Numbered from the stretch's first letter, positions 7,964 to 16,034 are shown. The stretch is 64,000 nt of DNA from JAMXLO01 sp963719805 (GCA_963719805.1 CAVRDF010000007.1:1-64000), one strand, 5' to 3'. The notes: generated from the sequence alone by a model not told the origin. Numbers and translations are program-made.

Positions 7964-8188
7964 CTGACTTTCGTCAATCGCGCTTCAGCAGTAAACTGGC
8001 CCCGGTTGTGGCGCGCACCAACGACCACTCCTCCCAAACCCGCCCATCTCTTAGCCGGCCGGCAGTCCCGGATGCGATTTGAATTATCTCCGCCGGCGAA
8101 TACGGTCCGCGGGTCGCGCTGCTATCCCCAGCGTTGGCGGTGAGACCTGGTGCCGGCCCTTTGGGGCCGGTCTCGTTGGCCGGGCGGA
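7964..8188 (+). repeat. Long direct repeat, copy A (leader of RWTR gene)
   Basis: The block starts CTGACTTTCGTCAATC, passes through GTAAACTG, a GGTTGTG segment, CTCCCAAAC, GCCGGCAGTC and AATTATCTC, and ends in the hairpin CCGGCCC-TTTG-GGGCCGG (8153-8170). Copy B at 8506-8765 has the same blocks in the same order with indels; a shorter copy is at 9165-9201. No protein-coding pattern is evident, so it is best read as a repeated non-coding leader. Confidence 0.65.
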
Positions 8189-8197
8189 GGCACAAGC

Positions 8198-8367
8198 ATG
8201 GCCCAACGAAATCGCTCGGAACGCTGGACCGGTTGGCACGGGAAGCCCGAGCCGCCGCTGACATGCAGCGCACTACGCGGACGATGCTCGAGTTGGCGCA
8301 ACACTATGAGGGCATGGCCAAACGGACGGGCGTAGTGACGCCGCGGCCGTTCGACGCGCGGCTCTGA
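8198..8367 (+). pseudogene. RWTRLAREAR family gene, frameshifted copy
   Basis: The ATG at 8198 gives MAQRNRSERWTG, then one base is missing (about 8228), after which LAREARAAADMQRTTRTMLE...LAQHYEGMAKR follows to the stop at 8367. Compared with the intact 4923-5108 gene it also lacks four codons in the linker. Upstream hairpin and spacing are the same as in the intact copy. Confidence 0.55.
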
Positions 8368-8395
8368 TCACAGCTGCCGGGCCGACCTCTCATGA

Positions 8396-8476
8396 TCATC
8401 CCAGTTGGAACGCCGCCCAAAACATTGCGACAGCGACCGCGGTCAGCACGATAATCATCATCCAGAGAAAACGCAC
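8396..8476 (-). CDS. 26-residue single-pass membrane peptide
   Basis: A GTG at 8476 encodes VRFLWMMIIVLTAVAVAMFW then AAFQLG and TGA. Nearly the whole product is one transmembrane helix with a positive N-terminus. A similar tiny gene (V-R-V-I-W-L...W-R-L-H-N-S) lies at 39007-39093, in the other copy of the small-gene array, which is why I report something this short. Function unknown. Confidence 0.35.
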   Translation of the reverse strand: MRFLWMMIIVLTAVAVAMFWAAFQLG

Positions 8477-8505
8477 AGACATCCGCCCCGACAGCCCCCT
8501 CAATT

Positions 8506-8765
8506 CTGACTTTCGTCAATCCCGCCTTCGCCGTAAACTGCCGACGGTTGTGGGCGATTCAGACCACTTCCTCCCAAACTCGGGGCGCACCGTGGGGCAC
8601 ATGGTGCGCCCTATCCTTGCCGGCCTGCCGGCAGTCTGGGGATGTGATTGGAATTATCTCGCGCTGGCGAATACGGTCGGAAGGTCGCGCCAGCAGGCCA
8701 AGGCGCGACTATTGATTCCAATTGTAAACTCACCGCCCCGTTGCGGCCGGCCGGTTCTTTCGTGC
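8506..8765 (+). repeat. Long direct repeat, copy B
   Basis: Same ordered blocks as 7964-8188 (CTGACTTTCGTCAATC, CCGTAAACTG, GGTTGTGG, CCTCCCAAACTC, GCCGGCAGTC, GAATTATCTC, CGAATACGGTC). The terminal hairpin is decayed (GCCCCG-TTGC-GGCCGGCCGG, then TTCTTTC). An extra palindrome, GGGGCGCACCGTG/CATGGTGCGCCC, lies at 8581-8612. It is followed by a leftward gene, unlike copy A. Confidence 0.6.
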
Positions 8766-8779
8766 GGGCCCACTGAGCG

Positions 8780-9046
8780 TCAAATCGCGCTGCGTTCCAT
8801 CAGACGATCCCGCAGTAGACACACCGCGCTGATCGCGATGTCGGCCCGTTCGACCGGCGGGACACGCTCTGCGACCGTGGTCACGATACCCTCGATCAAG
8901 CTGCCCACGACAACGCAAGGGTCCGCCCCGCTCGCGTTTACCAGCTGTGTGACCGCGACCAGCAGTTCGACGTGGGCAGACCGCGCCCGCGTGTTGCTCA
9001 CGATGTCGCGGATCATCGCATCCAAGGCGGAGAAGCGTTTGGTCAT
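8780..9046 (-). CDS. Small hypothetical protein
   Basis: An 88-residue, largely helical product, MTKRFSALDAMIRDIVSNTR...VVVGSLIEGIVTTVAERVPP...AVCLLRDRLMERSAI, with regular hydrophobic spacing and high third-position GC, both favouring real coding. It overlaps a preceding short frame (ATGA at 9043-9046). I do not recognise a family. It ends near the decayed hairpin of repeat copy B. Confidence 0.45.
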   Translation of the reverse strand: MTKRFSALDAMIRDIVSNTRARSAHVELLVAVTQLVNASGADPCVVVGSLIEGIVTTVAERVPPVERADIAISAVCLLRDRLMERSAI

Positions 9047-9164
9047 CTGCTGGCACCTTGGGCAGCCGCAACTATCGCGTCCATCAAATGATCCTGGCTG
9101 CCTCGCCCGTGGAAGTCCAGCCCACCTCCATCGCCCGGCAGCGAGGCGCCAACCCCATCAAATT

Positions 9165-9201
9165 CTAACTTTTCTTCGATCCCTTCGTCGCAGTAAGCTG
9201 A
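9165..9201 (+). repeat. Short third copy of the repeated leader
   Basis: TCTAACTTTTCTTCGATCCC followed by TTCGTCGCAGTAAGCTGAG matches the opening of repeats A and B (CTGACTTTCGTCAATC...CAGTAAACTG). It lies 5 nt before the GTG of the next gene, so in this copy the element could act as its promoter region. Confidence 0.45.
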
Positions 9202-9205
9202 GATA

Positions 9206-9427
9206 GTGGGGACCAAGCATGAGGTGTTTGAAGTGATCCGGGAAGGCCAGATGTTCGCCGTCAAGGTCACCTATGAGAGCGGCAACACCGAGCTTAAACG
9301 CAGATGCGCGACGCAGGCGGAGGCGGAGGCATGGATCGCGAACCACTGGGCCGCGAGAGCCGCCCGCATCAGCCGCAAGAACCGGTCCCGTGACCAGGGC
9401 GGGCGGATCACGGCACCAACTTCCTAG
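9206..9427 (+). CDS. Small protein, 'VKVTYESGN-AEAEAWIA' type
   Basis: A 73-residue product beginning at a GTG: MGTKHEVFEVIREGQMFAVK, then VTYESGNTELKRRCATQAEA and EAWIANHW, and a basic tail. The beta-beta-beta-helix pattern with E-A-E-A-W-I recalls the small GFQV family at 4544 and 38628 in general architecture, but I cannot show homology. Function unknown. It stands alone between the short leader repeat and the RGQR remnant. Confidence 0.5.
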   Translation: MGTKHEVFEVIREGQMFAVKVTYESGNTELKRRCATQAEAEAWIANHWAARAARISRKNRSRDQGGRITAPTS

Positions 9428-9591
9428 TTACCGGTGAAGCGCCCTTCGCCATCGCGGACACGGTAGCGGCTTCGGTATTCCACTTCACTGGCCGGACAAC
9501 CGCACGATCCGGTTCGTCCCGGCCGGAGGAGCGAGCCGAGAGCGTCAATCTTGAGGCCGCAGTCATACTGGCATCGCCTCAGGTTGCCCTT

Positions 9592-9700
9592 TCAGGCGGC
9601 GCCGGCGCACGGGTTCACCGCAATCGACCGCAGGGCGAAGCCGGTCACTTCCCGCAACGGGCTGCCGAGGATCGCGAGACGCTGCCCGCGGGTCACGCTG
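9592..9700 (-). pseudogene. Remnant of the RGQR cysteine-rich gene
   Basis: Reading leftward from about 9700: VTRGQRLAILGSPLREVTGF then ALRSIAVNPCAGAA and a stop at 9592. This matches ARGQRNAILASQLRELTGFA of the 4464 gene for about 24 residues. The cysteine-rich middle and the C-terminus are missing. Confidence 0.45.
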
Positions 9701-9924
9701 TAGTTTCCTTGGCGTTGACGGTTATAGCTGGACAACTCACCGGCCCAAGAGGCAGGCGCAAGGTTTCGTGATAGGGTTCCCAATATATCACCTCGGCCCA
9801 GTGGCGGCCTGATATCCGCGATGCTCAAACCGCTGGTGCTGGCCCATAGCACGCGCGCTGGCCTTCGGCAGGCCCGCAGGTGATCGTCATTGCCCTTCCA
9901 TCGGCCGTGAGCCACGCTCCACCA

Positions 9925-10708
9925 ATGGAGGACGACAAACCCACCGCGGGTGGACCGACGAGTATCGATAGTCTCCGGAAAGAGAATGCCGCTTTACGTG
10001 CTGCCGTCCGAGCGCGCGATGACTTTATCGCTTTGGCCGCGCATGAGCTGCGCAATCCCATGACGCCCTTGCTTGGCCAGATCAATTCGCTTCGGAAAGC
10101 GGCGCGGCTTGCGGGAGATGCTGTGCCAGATCGGATCGTCAGGGGCATTGAACGGCTGGATCTAATCGTCCGGCGCTACATCCGACGCACCACGACACTC
10201 CTCGATATTTCACGGCTCACATCGGGAAAATTTCGCCTCGACTTTACCCCCATCGACGCTTCGAGCGTGATCTCCGACGTTGCGGCTGACTTCGCGTTCC
10301 ATGCCGAGGCTGCTGGGTCGGCTCTCACGATTTCGATCGAGAAGGGTATTGTCAGCCTACTTGACCGCACTGCCATCGAGGAAATCGCCGAGAACCTGAT
10401 ATCCAATGCCATTAAATACGGCGACGGCAAACCAATCGAGGTGACGCTGGCACACGACGCCGACGAGATTTGCCTTCAGGTCAGAGACCATGGCCTCGGC
10501 ATCTCTGCCGACGACCAGGGACGTATCTTCGGACAATTCGAACGCTTGGTCACCGGCCGTCCTACCAGCGGCTTCGGACTTGGGCTTTGGGTGGTAGGGC
10601 AGCTTATCGAGGCAATGGGCGGCACCATAACAGTCGAGAGTCATCCCGGCACAGGGCTCAACGTTTATCGTGCGGCTACCTCTTCAGACCACGAAAGGAA
10701 ACGAATGA
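9925..10708 (+). CDS. Soluble sensor histidine kinase (one-base insertion near the end)
   Basis: A HisKA-HATPase kinase of about 261 residues without transmembrane segments. It has a coiled-coil start, the H-box at residues 36-46 (LAAHELRNP, His40), the N-box NLISNAIKYG, the G-boxes DHGLGI and GFGLGLWVV, and an ending that becomes the usual VRLP only if one G of the run 10654-10656 is removed; the stop is then TGA 10706-10708. The ATG at 9925 starts MEDDKPTAGG; an earlier in-frame ATG at 9880 is possible. With the extra G the frame runs into the KaiC gene and mimics a fusion. It probably phosphorylates the receiver at 12246. Confidence 0.8.
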
Positions 10709-12243
10709 GCCAGACGCCAAACCAGCCGGGTGATGGTCCGCGGTTAGAAAAGATGCCGAGTGGGATCGAAGGTCTCGATGTCATTCTCAGGGGCGGGTTT
10801 CTTCAGGGTGGCATTACCATCGTCCAGGGGAAGCCAGGTGCGGGTAAGACGATTCTCGGCAATCAACTGTGCTTCAGCCACGCGGAAGCCGGAGGCCGCG
10901 CACTTTATGTGACGCTGCTTGCCGAAAGCCACGCGCGAATGCTGTTGCACATCGGCAATCTCGCCTTTTTCCGTAGCAGTGTGATCCCGGATCAACTTTC
11001 ATATGTCAGTGCTTTTCCGGTTCTGGAGGCCGAGGGTGTGCGCGGGCTGCTTGCACTGCTTCGGCGGGAAGTGAGCGCCTTCAAGGCTACGCTGCTGGTG
11101 CTCGATGGTTTGGTTGCGGCTGAGAATGCCGCCGCGTCGGACCTAGAATTCAAAAAATTTATTCATGAACTTCAGACGCACGCCACTGCCGCCAATTGCC
11201 AGATGTTCCTGCTGACCAGCGGCGGCGACAATCCGGATGTCGTAACCGCCGAGCACACCATGGTGGACTGCGTCATTGAGCTGCGGAGCCGGTTACATGG
11301 GTGGCGAGCCGAGCGCGACCTTGAGATCTTGAAACGCCGCGGCGATGGCTTCCTGCGCGGGCGACATGCCTTTCGCATCAGCAACACTGGAATCACCCTT
11401 TTCCCTCGCTTCGAGGCCCTGCTCGCCACTCCCACGAACGCTGGACCCGTTGAGCATACAAGGGCATCCACCGGCCTGGCGGAGCTGGATGATATGATCG
11501 ACGGCGGCCTGCCTCGGGCATCCACCACGTTGCTTCTGGGACCTTCGGGAATCGGAAAGACAACACTCGGCCTGCATTTTCTCAGCCAGTGCACATCGGA
11601 GGATCGAGGGCTTTTTTTCGGCTTCTACGAGGCTCCTGCTAGCATCCGGGCTAAGGCCTCGGCCCTCGGGCTTCCACTCGTGAATCACCTCGACCAGGGC
11701 GTTGTCGAATGTCTTTGGCAGCCGACGACAGAGGCTTCGCTCGACGAAATCTGTGCGCAATTGCTGATATCGATCCGCGCTCGCGGCGTGCGGCGTCTGT
11801 TACTGGATGGGCTGGGCGGAATTGCAAAGCTTGCCAATGACCCGGAACGGGTGGGCCATATTCTGTCCGCGCTGGTGCATGAGCTGCGCGCGCTCCATGT
11901 GACGAGCCTCGTCACGAAGGAAAGCGATCTGCTCAGCGGTCTAGGGGCGCCGCCGGCAAGTCGCCTGGCATCTGGAAGCGTGTCAGACATTCCCGATAAT
12001 ATTCTGTTGCTTCAATTCATCAGGCTGCGTTCGAGGCTCTATCGGACGGTATCAGCCTTCAAAGTGAGGGACAGCCGGATCGACGACCAGGCACACCTGT
12101 TCGAGATCACCCGGCACGGTATTGTGGTGGACGCCAGCCCGGACCGGGCGGAAGCGATCTTCGTTGAAACTACAGCGCAGCCGGGAACGCCAAAATCCCC
12201 CGCAAGCACGCTGACCCAAGTTCAGCGCTCCCAAGGGGAATAA
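10705..12243 (+). CDS. KaiC-like double-domain RecA ATPase
   Basis: The ATG at 10705 overlaps the repaired kinase stop (ATGA). The 512 residues form two KaiC domains: Walker A GKPGAGKT at 42-49 with Walker B LLVLDGL near 130-135, and GPSGIGKT at 279-286 with a second Walker B (RRLLLDGL). Cyanobacterial KaiC has a catalytic Glu-Glu pair after the second strand of the first domain; here the matching place reads LLAES (residues 71-75), so only one Glu remains. Such KaiC homologues occur with kinases and receivers outside cyanobacteria and are linked to stress or signalling rather than a full clock; no kaiA or kaiB is present. Followed 2 nt later by a receiver gene. Confidence 0.85.
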   Translation: MSQTPNQPGDGPRLEKMPSGIEGLDVILRGGFLQGGITIVQGKPGAGKTILGNQLCFSHAEAGGRALYVTLLAESHARMLLHIGNLAFFRSSVIPDQLSYVSAFPVLEAEGVRGLLALLRREVSAFKATLLVLDGLVAAENAAASDLEFKKFIHELQTHATAANCQMFLLTSGGDNPDVVTAEHTMVDCVIELRSRLHGWRAERDLEILKRRGDGFLRGRHAFRISNTGITLFPRFEALLATPTNAGPVEHTRASTGLAELDDMIDGGLPRASTTLLLGPSGIGKTTLGLHFLSQCTSEDRGLFFGFYEAPASIRAKASALGLPLVNHLDQGVVECLWQPTTEASLDEICAQLLISIRARGVRRLLLDGLGGIAKLANDPERVGHILSALVHELRALHVTSLVTKESDLLSGLGAPPASRLASGSVSDIPDNILLLQFIRLRSRLYRTVSAFKVRDSRIDDQAHLFEITRHGIVVDASPDRAEAIFVETTAQPGTPKSPASTLTQVQRSQGE

Positions 12244-12245
12244 CA

Positions 12246-12623
12246 GTGGCGAAAATCCTGGTGGTGGATGACGAGTTCGGAATTGGCGAGTTGCTTCGCG
12301 AAGTTCTGAGCGATGACGATCATCAGGTCGCGCTTGCCATCAATGGCCGGCAGGGGCTTCAGGTGGTTGCAAATGAGCAGCCCGACCTGGTGTTCCTGGA
12401 TTTTATGATGCCGGTTCTCGATGGGGCTGGAATGCTGAAGGCTATGATGGAAGATCCGCACATGGCGCAGATACCTGTGATCATCATGAGTTCCCTCCCT
12501 GAAGCCTCAGTAGCCGAACGGGCGCACGGGCATGTCGGCTTCGTGCGCAAGCCTTTCCAGATAAACACGATCCTGGACGTCGCCGCAGCTGCTCTGGCCG
12601 GCAGCAGAAAAACATCCGGTTAG
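12246..12623 (+). CDS. Single-domain response regulator
   Basis: A GTG start 2 nt after the KaiC stop. 125 residues, MAKILVVDDEFGIGELLREV, with acidic pocket DD (8-9), phospho-acceptor D52 in VFLDFMMP, and Lys in FVRKPF. No output domain, so it acts through protein contacts, presumably with the KaiC-like ATPase or the kinase of the same operon. The three genes overlap or nearly touch, which supports a functional unit. Confidence 0.9.
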   Translation: MAKILVVDDEFGIGELLREVLSDDDHQVALAINGRQGLQVVANEQPDLVFLDFMMPVLDGAGMLKAMMEDPHMAQIPVIIMSSLPEASVAERAHGHVGFVRKPFQINTILDVAAAALAGSRKTSG

Positions 12624-12733
12624 TGATTCTACGGTTCTGTCGCATAAGTCGTCGCGCTAATACTCCAATGGGCGGCACTCGCACCTGAGCGCGATCTCGG
12701 CGAGGCTGCCGAAGCACCTGTCCTCGGGCATGG

Positions 12734-13120
12734 TCATAGTTCAGGTCGCCATCGCGCGACCGAAGTCCAGCGTGTCGGCTGTGGCCGCTTCTCCGCAGCC
12801 CACACCGCCAATGCTGCAGCAAGCACCAAGTCGTCGTGATCCTCTTCGCGCAAACTGCTGAACTGCTCGCTGCCCGCCGCGGTGATCCTGACGGTGAAGG
12901 CCTGCAGCTCGGAAGTGAGTGTTGTCGCCAGTGGGTCGCTGCTCGGTCGGTCCGTCACGGCCCCTGCGAATGTTCTGCGGAGCGGATCACGCGCAGCGAG
13001 ATTGGACGGCCGAACCGTTGTATTCCATCCTGGAGCAGCCAACGCGAGACCCCGAACAGAAGCGCGATCCAGATATGCTTGCGAAGCACGGGGGCGCAGG
13101 GGATGCCTTCGGTCGAGCAT
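12734..13120 (-). pseudogene. Terminase-large-subunit-like C-terminal remnant
   Basis: The C-terminal part reads LTSELQAFTVRITAAGSEQF then REEDHDDLVLAAALAVWAAE, the typical final block of terminase-like ATPase/nuclease proteins (…HDDLVLALALA…). The Walker motifs and most of the protein are absent, and the upstream sequence to 13196 is not recognisable in any frame. A fossil of a phage gene. Confidence 0.45.
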
Positions 13121-13405
13121 TGCCGGCGGCGATTTTCCAAAGCGAACGACGCAAAAAGCCGAACATTCTCTCGCCTGGGAGGCGGCGCCGTGAGATCTTA
13201 GTTACTGCCGAGGAGAGCGGTGGCACGATGAGCATGATTGAAACGCTTTCGCCGGGCTCAGGTGGCGAATTCATTCACGTGCAGATCGCGCTATGATGGC
13301 GCTCTTTTGCGCGGCCGCACCCACATTTGCAGATACGCGTAAGTTCCGCATGCAGAAGCCCAATAATTTGATGCATCCGAAACGCCTTTTGCCGGTTGGG
13401 TAATA

Positions 13406-13786
13406 ATGGATGTGCTCATTGTGGAACGCGACGAACTGCTCGGATCGACCTTTACCGATGCGCTGGACGATGAGGGGATTTCGGCCGCGGTTCTGGCGGA
13501 CGACGAGGCGCTCAAGCTGACGCCGGACCATTCCCCGCGGGTTGTGATCACCAGCATGAACCGCGGACACAGCGAAGACCTCTCCGGGCTCGATGTGGTC
13601 TCGGCCATGCGCCGCAATTGCCCGGGGCTCTGTGCGATCTATCTCGCCGCTTTGTGGCCGGCGCGCCTGCCTCGCCGGGCGTTGTCGACAGGGGAGCGGT
13701 TCCTCTCGAAACCGGTTGGCCTGGCCGCGATGATCCGCACAGTGCGGGAGCTGCTTAATTCCGGCCTTTGCCGTCAGCCAGGATAG
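13406..13786 (+). CDS. Receiver-like protein lacking the phospho-acceptor
   Basis: A 126-residue CheY-like fold: MDVLIVERDELLGSTFTDAL, hydrophobic strand RVVITS, and FLSKPVG. The position of the phosphorylated Asp is Ser50 (VVITSMN), the acidic pair reads E-R-D, and the switch Thr/Ser is Ala (IYLAALW). Only the Lys (102) is kept. It should not accept phosphate and may work as a constant protein-binding module. The frame is intact over its full length, so this is unlikely to be simple decay. Downstream lies a broken small gene (13791). Confidence 0.7.
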   Translation: MDVLIVERDELLGSTFTDALDDEGISAAVLADDEALKLTPDHSPRVVITSMNRGHSEDLSGLDVVSAMRRNCPGLCAIYLAALWPARLPRRALSTGERFLSKPVGLAAMIRTVRELLNSGLCRQPG

Positions 13787-13790
13787 CGGC

Positions 13791-14027
13791 ATGAGCGATC
13801 ATCGCTTTCAAATCGGTGAACGGGTGGTGGCCTTGGCTTTCGGCGTTCCGTCACTTCCCTACGAGATCACCCGCACGCTGCCGCTCGCGGACGGGGTTCC
13901 GTAATACCGGGCGAAAAATCTGGGCGACGGCCACGAGCGCGCGATATAGGAGCCATCCCTGCGCCCAGTGCCGGTTGCAGCCAACCGGAAATCGCCACCG
14001 CGCCGGTCGAAGCCGAAGGCGCGCTAG
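13791..14027 (+). pseudogene. Small protein gene with two in-frame stops
   Basis: The ATG at 13791 gives MSDHRFQIGERVVALAFGVP, then YEITRTLPLADGVP, a TAA, YRAKNLGDGHERAI, a TAG, and a short tail to the stop at 14025. The chain G-E-x-V...YEI-R-LP...G-P-x-YR-K---HER is a common short 'stress/regulatory' protein pattern of unknown function. Both stops would be a single base change from sense codons. It lies 4 nt after the pseudo-receiver gene. Confidence 0.45.
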
Positions 14028-14409
14028 GCATCTTTCGCCAGCGTGCGCTTAACCGTGGCCACGATCTCGGGGCCGGTCACCGGCAAGACCAAAAATTCTC
14101 GACCCTTTCTGTATGCCTCCGGTTTCATCGCGGGCGATGAAAAGGATGGGGACGCCGGGCTTTTTCCGGCGCGAATTGCGCGTGAGTGCAACGCTGTTCA
14201 GCGTGCCAGCCGGAAACATGACGTGCGTAATGAGCAACTCGAGACGTGCGTAATGAGCAACTCGGTACGTCTCGGCAGCCTCCAGAGCGGCGATAGCATT
14301 CATGCTGCCTGCAATGCCAGTTTGTCGTAGCCGGCTGCCTGGAGGGCAGCCACAGTGCATTCTCGGAAGTCCGGTCGTCGTCGTGGGCGATGACGATACG
14401 AGCTGGCAT
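14024..14409 (-). pseudogene. Response regulator broken by a 23-bp tandem duplication and indels
   Basis: From the ATG at 14409: MPARIVIAHDDD, then ECTVAALQAAGYD, SMNAIAALEAAETYRV, LLITHVMFPAGTLN, KKPGVPILFIARDE and, at the end, EIVATVKRTLAKDA with TAG at 14024-14026. The order of receiver segments is intact, but the frame changes several times. One change comes from a duplicated 23-bp unit at 14221-14266. The phospho-acceptor place reads L-I-T-H, so this protein too may have lacked the Asp. It is convergent with the pseudogene at 13791. Confidence 0.55.
14221..14266. repeat. Tandem duplication, 23-bp unit
   Basis: ACGTGCGTAATGAGCAACTC appears at 14221 and again at 14244, giving two head-to-tail 23-bp units. 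23 is not a multiple of three, so the event itself breaks the response-regulator frame. It could be a slipped-strand event or an assembly artefact. Confidence 0.8.
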
Positions 14410-14711
14410 CGGTCTGCCCCTCCGATTGGCAAAAGGTAAAGCCCCCAAGCTCGAATGTTGAAGGGGAAGAATTAGGCTCGCTGCTGCAGCAATGCCGGGC
14501 AAAAGATGGCAATAGTTCGTTGCGCATATATAACGATATCCGTCTGTCGTCCTAGGAGCGCGATTCACCGTCTTTTCGCATGAGCGATTGGCGTGCCGCG
14601 AGGTATCACAAAATTGATAAATGTCGCCACATCGCTGCCACGGCGTGCCGCGAGGAGCGACTCTGCGGAGAATGTAATATTTCGACCTCCGCAACGGCGG
14701 GTGAGGTTGAT

Positions 14712-16034
14712 ATGTCCGAGGCTGTTGAGCGCGACCCTGAATTCCCGGAGGCCACGACCTCCAGCCCGGCCGTCGGCCCTTCGAAACCGCGTCTCCTTGG
14801 CATCTTAGGGCCCGGTCTGATCACTGGCGCTTCGGACGATGATCCAAGCGGTATCGCGACCTATTCCCAGGCCGGCGCGCAGACCGGCTTCGCTCTGCTC
14901 TGGCTCATGCCTTTCACCTACCCGCTGATGTCCGTGACGCAGGAGATCAGCGCGCGGCTTGGCCGTACGACCGGGCACGGCCTTGCCGGCAATATCCGCC
15001 GGCATTATCCGAACTGGGTCGCCCACAGCTGCATCGCATTGCTGCTCATCGCCAACATCATCAACCTGGGCGCCGATCTCGGTTCAATGGGCGATGTGGT
15101 GAAGATGCTGATCGGTGGCCCATCTTGGCTCTACGTCGTCGGGTTCGGGACGCTCTGTGTCGCAGCACAAATCATGCTGAGCTATACGCGCTATGTGTCG
15201 GTGCTGAAGTGGCTGACGCTGGCGCTCTTCGCCTATTTCGGCACGGTCATGACGGTGTCTATTCCCTGGCGTGAGGCGCTGCACGGGCTTGTCGTGCCGA
15301 CTTGGCGGAATTCATCGGATTTCATCTCACTGGTTGTGGCGGTGCTGGGCACGACGATCTCGCCCTACCTGTTCTTCTGGCAATCGTCGCAGGAGGCGGA
15401 AGACCAGCGCGAACAGCCGCGACGAGAAAAGCTGACCGAGGCGCCGGAACAGGCGCCTGCAGCCTTCGAGCGTATCCGGCTGGACACCTGGATTGGCATG
15501 GCCCTCAGCAATGTGGTGGCGCTGGCGATCATCGTGACTGCGGGGGCGACCTTACACGCCGCCGGCAAAACCGACGTCGACAGTGCGCAAACGGCCGCCG
15601 AAGCCTTGCGCCCGATCGCGGGAGAATTCGCCGCACTGATTTTTGCTCTCGGCATCGTGGGCACCGGTCTGATGGCGGTGCCGGTGCTTGCCGGATCGGC
15701 TGCCTATGCCATCGGCGAATCACTACGCTGGCCGGTCGGTCTTGCGCGCCGACCGAAACAGGCCCGAGCCTTCTATGTGACGCTCGCGGTGGCGACAGCC
15801 GGCGGCACCGTGCTCAACTTTCTGCCGTTCGATCCGATGCGGGCGCTCTATTGGAGCGCGGTCATCAACGGCATCATGGTGGCGCCGATTATCGTAGTCA
15901 TGATGAACCTCGCGACCAACCGACGGGTCATGCGACAGTTCACCCTGGAGCCTTGGTTGCGCATCATCGGGTGGTTGACGGGGGTCGTGATGGCGTTATG
16001 CGTGGCGGGCCTGTTCGTGACCTGGATTATCTAG
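14712..16034 (+). CDS. Nramp-family metal transporter, variant motifs
   Basis: 440 residues with about 11 hydrophobic segments. The first helix carries ASDDDPSGIAT (DPSG at 44-47), where classical Nramp has DPGN; the sixth helix reads TTISPYLFFW, where classical Nramp has the metal-binding Met in MPH. The rest of the fold (GADLGSM, VPVLAGSAAYAIGE) fits the family. With the Met ligand absent, the substrate may differ from Mn/Fe; this is inference. The ATG at 14712 is chosen because the upstream in-frame part is not hydrophobic or conserved. A remnant of a second such gene lies at 33068-33508. Confidence 0.85.
   Translation: MSEAVERDPEFPEATTSSPAVGPSKPRLLGILGPGLITGASDDDPSGIATYSQAGAQTGFALLWLMPFTYPLMSVTQEISARLGRTTGHGLAGNIRRHYPNWVAHSCIALLLIANIINLGADLGSMGDVVKMLIGGPSWLYVVGFGTLCVAAQIMLSYTRYVSVLKWLTLALFAYFGTVMTVSIPWREALHGLVVPTWRNSSDFISLVVAVLGTTISPYLFFWQSSQEAEDQREQPRREKLTEAPEQAPAAFERIRLDTWIGMALSNVVALAIIVTAGATLHAAGKTDVDSAQTAAEALRPIAGEFAALIFALGIVGTGLMAVPVLAGSAAYAIGESLRWPVGLARRPKQARAFYVTLAVATAGGTVLNFLPFDPMRALYWSAVINGIMVAPIIVVMMNLATNRRVMRQFTLEPWLRIIGWLTGVVMALCVAGLFVTWII

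Noticed and set aside
8550..9206. Plus-strand frame of 218 codons
   Set aside because: It covers the repeat copy B and runs antisense to the more protein-like 8780-9046 gene, with no motif of its own.
4870..9740. Integron cassette array with attC sites
   Set aside because: The repeated hairpins are short perfect GC stems with T-tracts and lack the R-site core (GTTRRRY) and extrahelical bases; there is no integron integrase in the window.
9880..12243. A 787-residue fusion of histidine kinase and KaiC
   Set aside because: One extra G near 10655 fuses two frames. Without it the kinase ends in a normal way and overlaps the KaiC start by ATGA.
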